Below are positions 6,222 to 6,705 of a stretch of 6,705 bases of DNA, piece by piece. The position numbers and the translations under genes are program-made. This DNA is from Archangium sp. (GTDB lineage Bacteria; Myxococcota; Myxococcia; Myxococcales; Myxococcaceae). The stretch is from the NCBI GenBank assembly GCA_016793585.1, contig JAEUJR010000970.1, forward strand, positions 1 through 6,705, given 5' to 3'. The first letter of the stretch is position 1. Each line of letters starts with the position of its first letter. Below the pieces are notes generated by a model. It did no database searches. It had not been told where the DNA came from and worked only from the letters and a program-made list of their open reading frames with translations.

Positions 6222-6705
6222 TTGTTTCCCTCGTCCGAATTCGTGCGCGGCTCAACGCCGCCCACCTCGCCGCCACCCGCTCCGCCTGATCCACCGCCGC
6301 CACCTTTGCGGTGGTACTCGACCTGCCACTTCTGCACCTGCGCGGTGTGACACTCCCAGGTGGGGCAGAAGACGTGCGTGCCGTCGTTCTTCGAGACGAA
6401 GAAGTAGTCAGGGCAGTCGAGCGGGTTCAGCGCCGCGGCGATGGCCGCGCCTCCGGGGTTCGCGATGGGACCCGGTGGGAGCCCTTTGATCTTGTACGTG
6501 TGGTACGGGTGCGGCGTGAGCAGATCCTCTTTGGTGATGTTCTTTGAGTCCGTGCCGGTGCGGAGCATCTTTGCGTAGATGACGGTCGGGTCGGTCTCGA
6601 GCTTCCCCTTCGTCTCTGCTTCGGGGTGGTTCATGCGGTTGTGGAACACGCATGAGATCCTCGGGCGCTCCTCGACTGCGCCCGTCTCCTTTTCGACGAT
6701 CGACG
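6218..6705 (-). CDS. mltG: Endolytic murein transglycosylase MltG (YceG-like), C-terminal part
   Basis: The last 161 codons of a minus-strand gene whose start lies beyond the right edge. The frame is open to the edge, so the GTG at 6649-6647 is an internal Val and not a start. MltG (YceG/DUF175 family) sits in the inner membrane and cuts nascent peptidoglycan strands within the chain, influencing glycan length. Visible hallmarks, numbered from the edge: SIVEKETGAVEERP (1-14), whose EKET motif carries the glutamate known as catalytic in E. coli MltG; VFHNRM (19-24); DPTVIY (38-43); PYHTYKIKGLPPGPIANPG (66-84); ALNP (91-94); and FFVSKNDGTHVF (101-112). The N-terminal anchor and LysM-like part are off-window. 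Four cysteines (18, 97, 113, 118) are visible. After KWQVEYHRK the protein ends in a Gly-rich, acidic tail of about 29 residues, coded by 6221-6304. The TAA stop at 6220-6218 overlaps the convergent glycosyltransferase stop. Confidence 0.95.
   Translation of the reverse strand, partial: SIVEKETGAVEERPRISCVFHNRMNHPEAETKGKLETDPTVIYAKMLRTGTDSKNITKEDLLTPHPYHTYKIKGLPPGPIANPGGAAIAAALNPLDCPDYFFVSKNDGTHVFCPTWECHTAQVQKWQVEYHRKGGGGGSGGAGGGEVGGVEPRTNSDEGNN

Noticed and set aside
6291..6314. Possible hairpin CCACCGC ... GCGGTGG as a terminator for the glycosyltransferase
   Set aside because: The stem is only 7 bp with a 10-nt loop, no T-tract follows, and it sits in the Gly-codon repeats of mltG, where such complementarity arises by chance.
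1..6705. tRNA, rRNA, CRISPR, insertion sequence or phage signatures
   Set aside because: Nearly the whole window is covered by four confident genes. No direct-repeat/spacer pattern, terminal inverted repeats or transposase/integrase motifs were seen.

Overview
The window looks like a piece of a high-GC, Gram-negative chromosome, most likely from a myxobacterium (phylum Myxococcota). Three things suggest this: a Ser/Thr protein kinase of the myxobacterial HRDVSPxN type fused to a signalling ATPase and a TPR array; an uncharacterised Pro/Thr-rich protein of a type I associate with myxobacterial genomes; and strong GC preference at third codon positions throughout. The genus cannot be fixed from sequence reading alone. 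There is no sign of mobile DNA, CRISPR, tRNA or rRNA, and coding density is very high.

Layout. (1) Positions 1-1192, minus strand: the first 397 codons of a protein that runs off the left edge. It has a disordered Pro/Thr-rich start, an Ala-rich helical middle, and then a Gln-x5-Cys motif resembling the nucleophile site of papain-fold cysteine peptidases. (2) Positions 1193-1230: a 38-bp divergent gap, the only non-coding DNA in the window. (3) Positions 1231-4818, plus strand: a complete 1195-residue protein with an N-terminal Ser/Thr kinase, a linker, a STAND-type NTPase (COG3903/AfsR/MalT-like) and a C-terminal TPR domain whose repeats keep an exact 40-residue period. (4) Positions 4815-6221, plus strand: a polytopic GT-C type glycosyltransferase that overlaps the kinase stop codon by 4 bp. 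(5) Positions 6218-6705, minus strand: the C-terminal 161 residues of MltG, the endolytic murein transglycosylase, running off the right edge. Its stop codon interlocks with the glycosyltransferase stop codon.

How they may work together. The kinase/STAND/TPR protein and the membrane glycosyltransferase look translationally coupled and are probably co-transcribed. The simplest reading is a sensor-integrator (ligand or partner binding on TPRs, NTP-driven switching, phosphorylation output) expressed with an envelope glycan enzyme, divergent from a possible cysteine-peptidase-like protein. No sequence feature proves a functional link among the three. MltG is a cell-wall housekeeping gene on the opposite strand and is probably only a neighbour. 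The most interesting element is the pairing of the uncharacterised Q-x5-C protein with the kinase-STAND-TPR fusion across a 38-bp gap.
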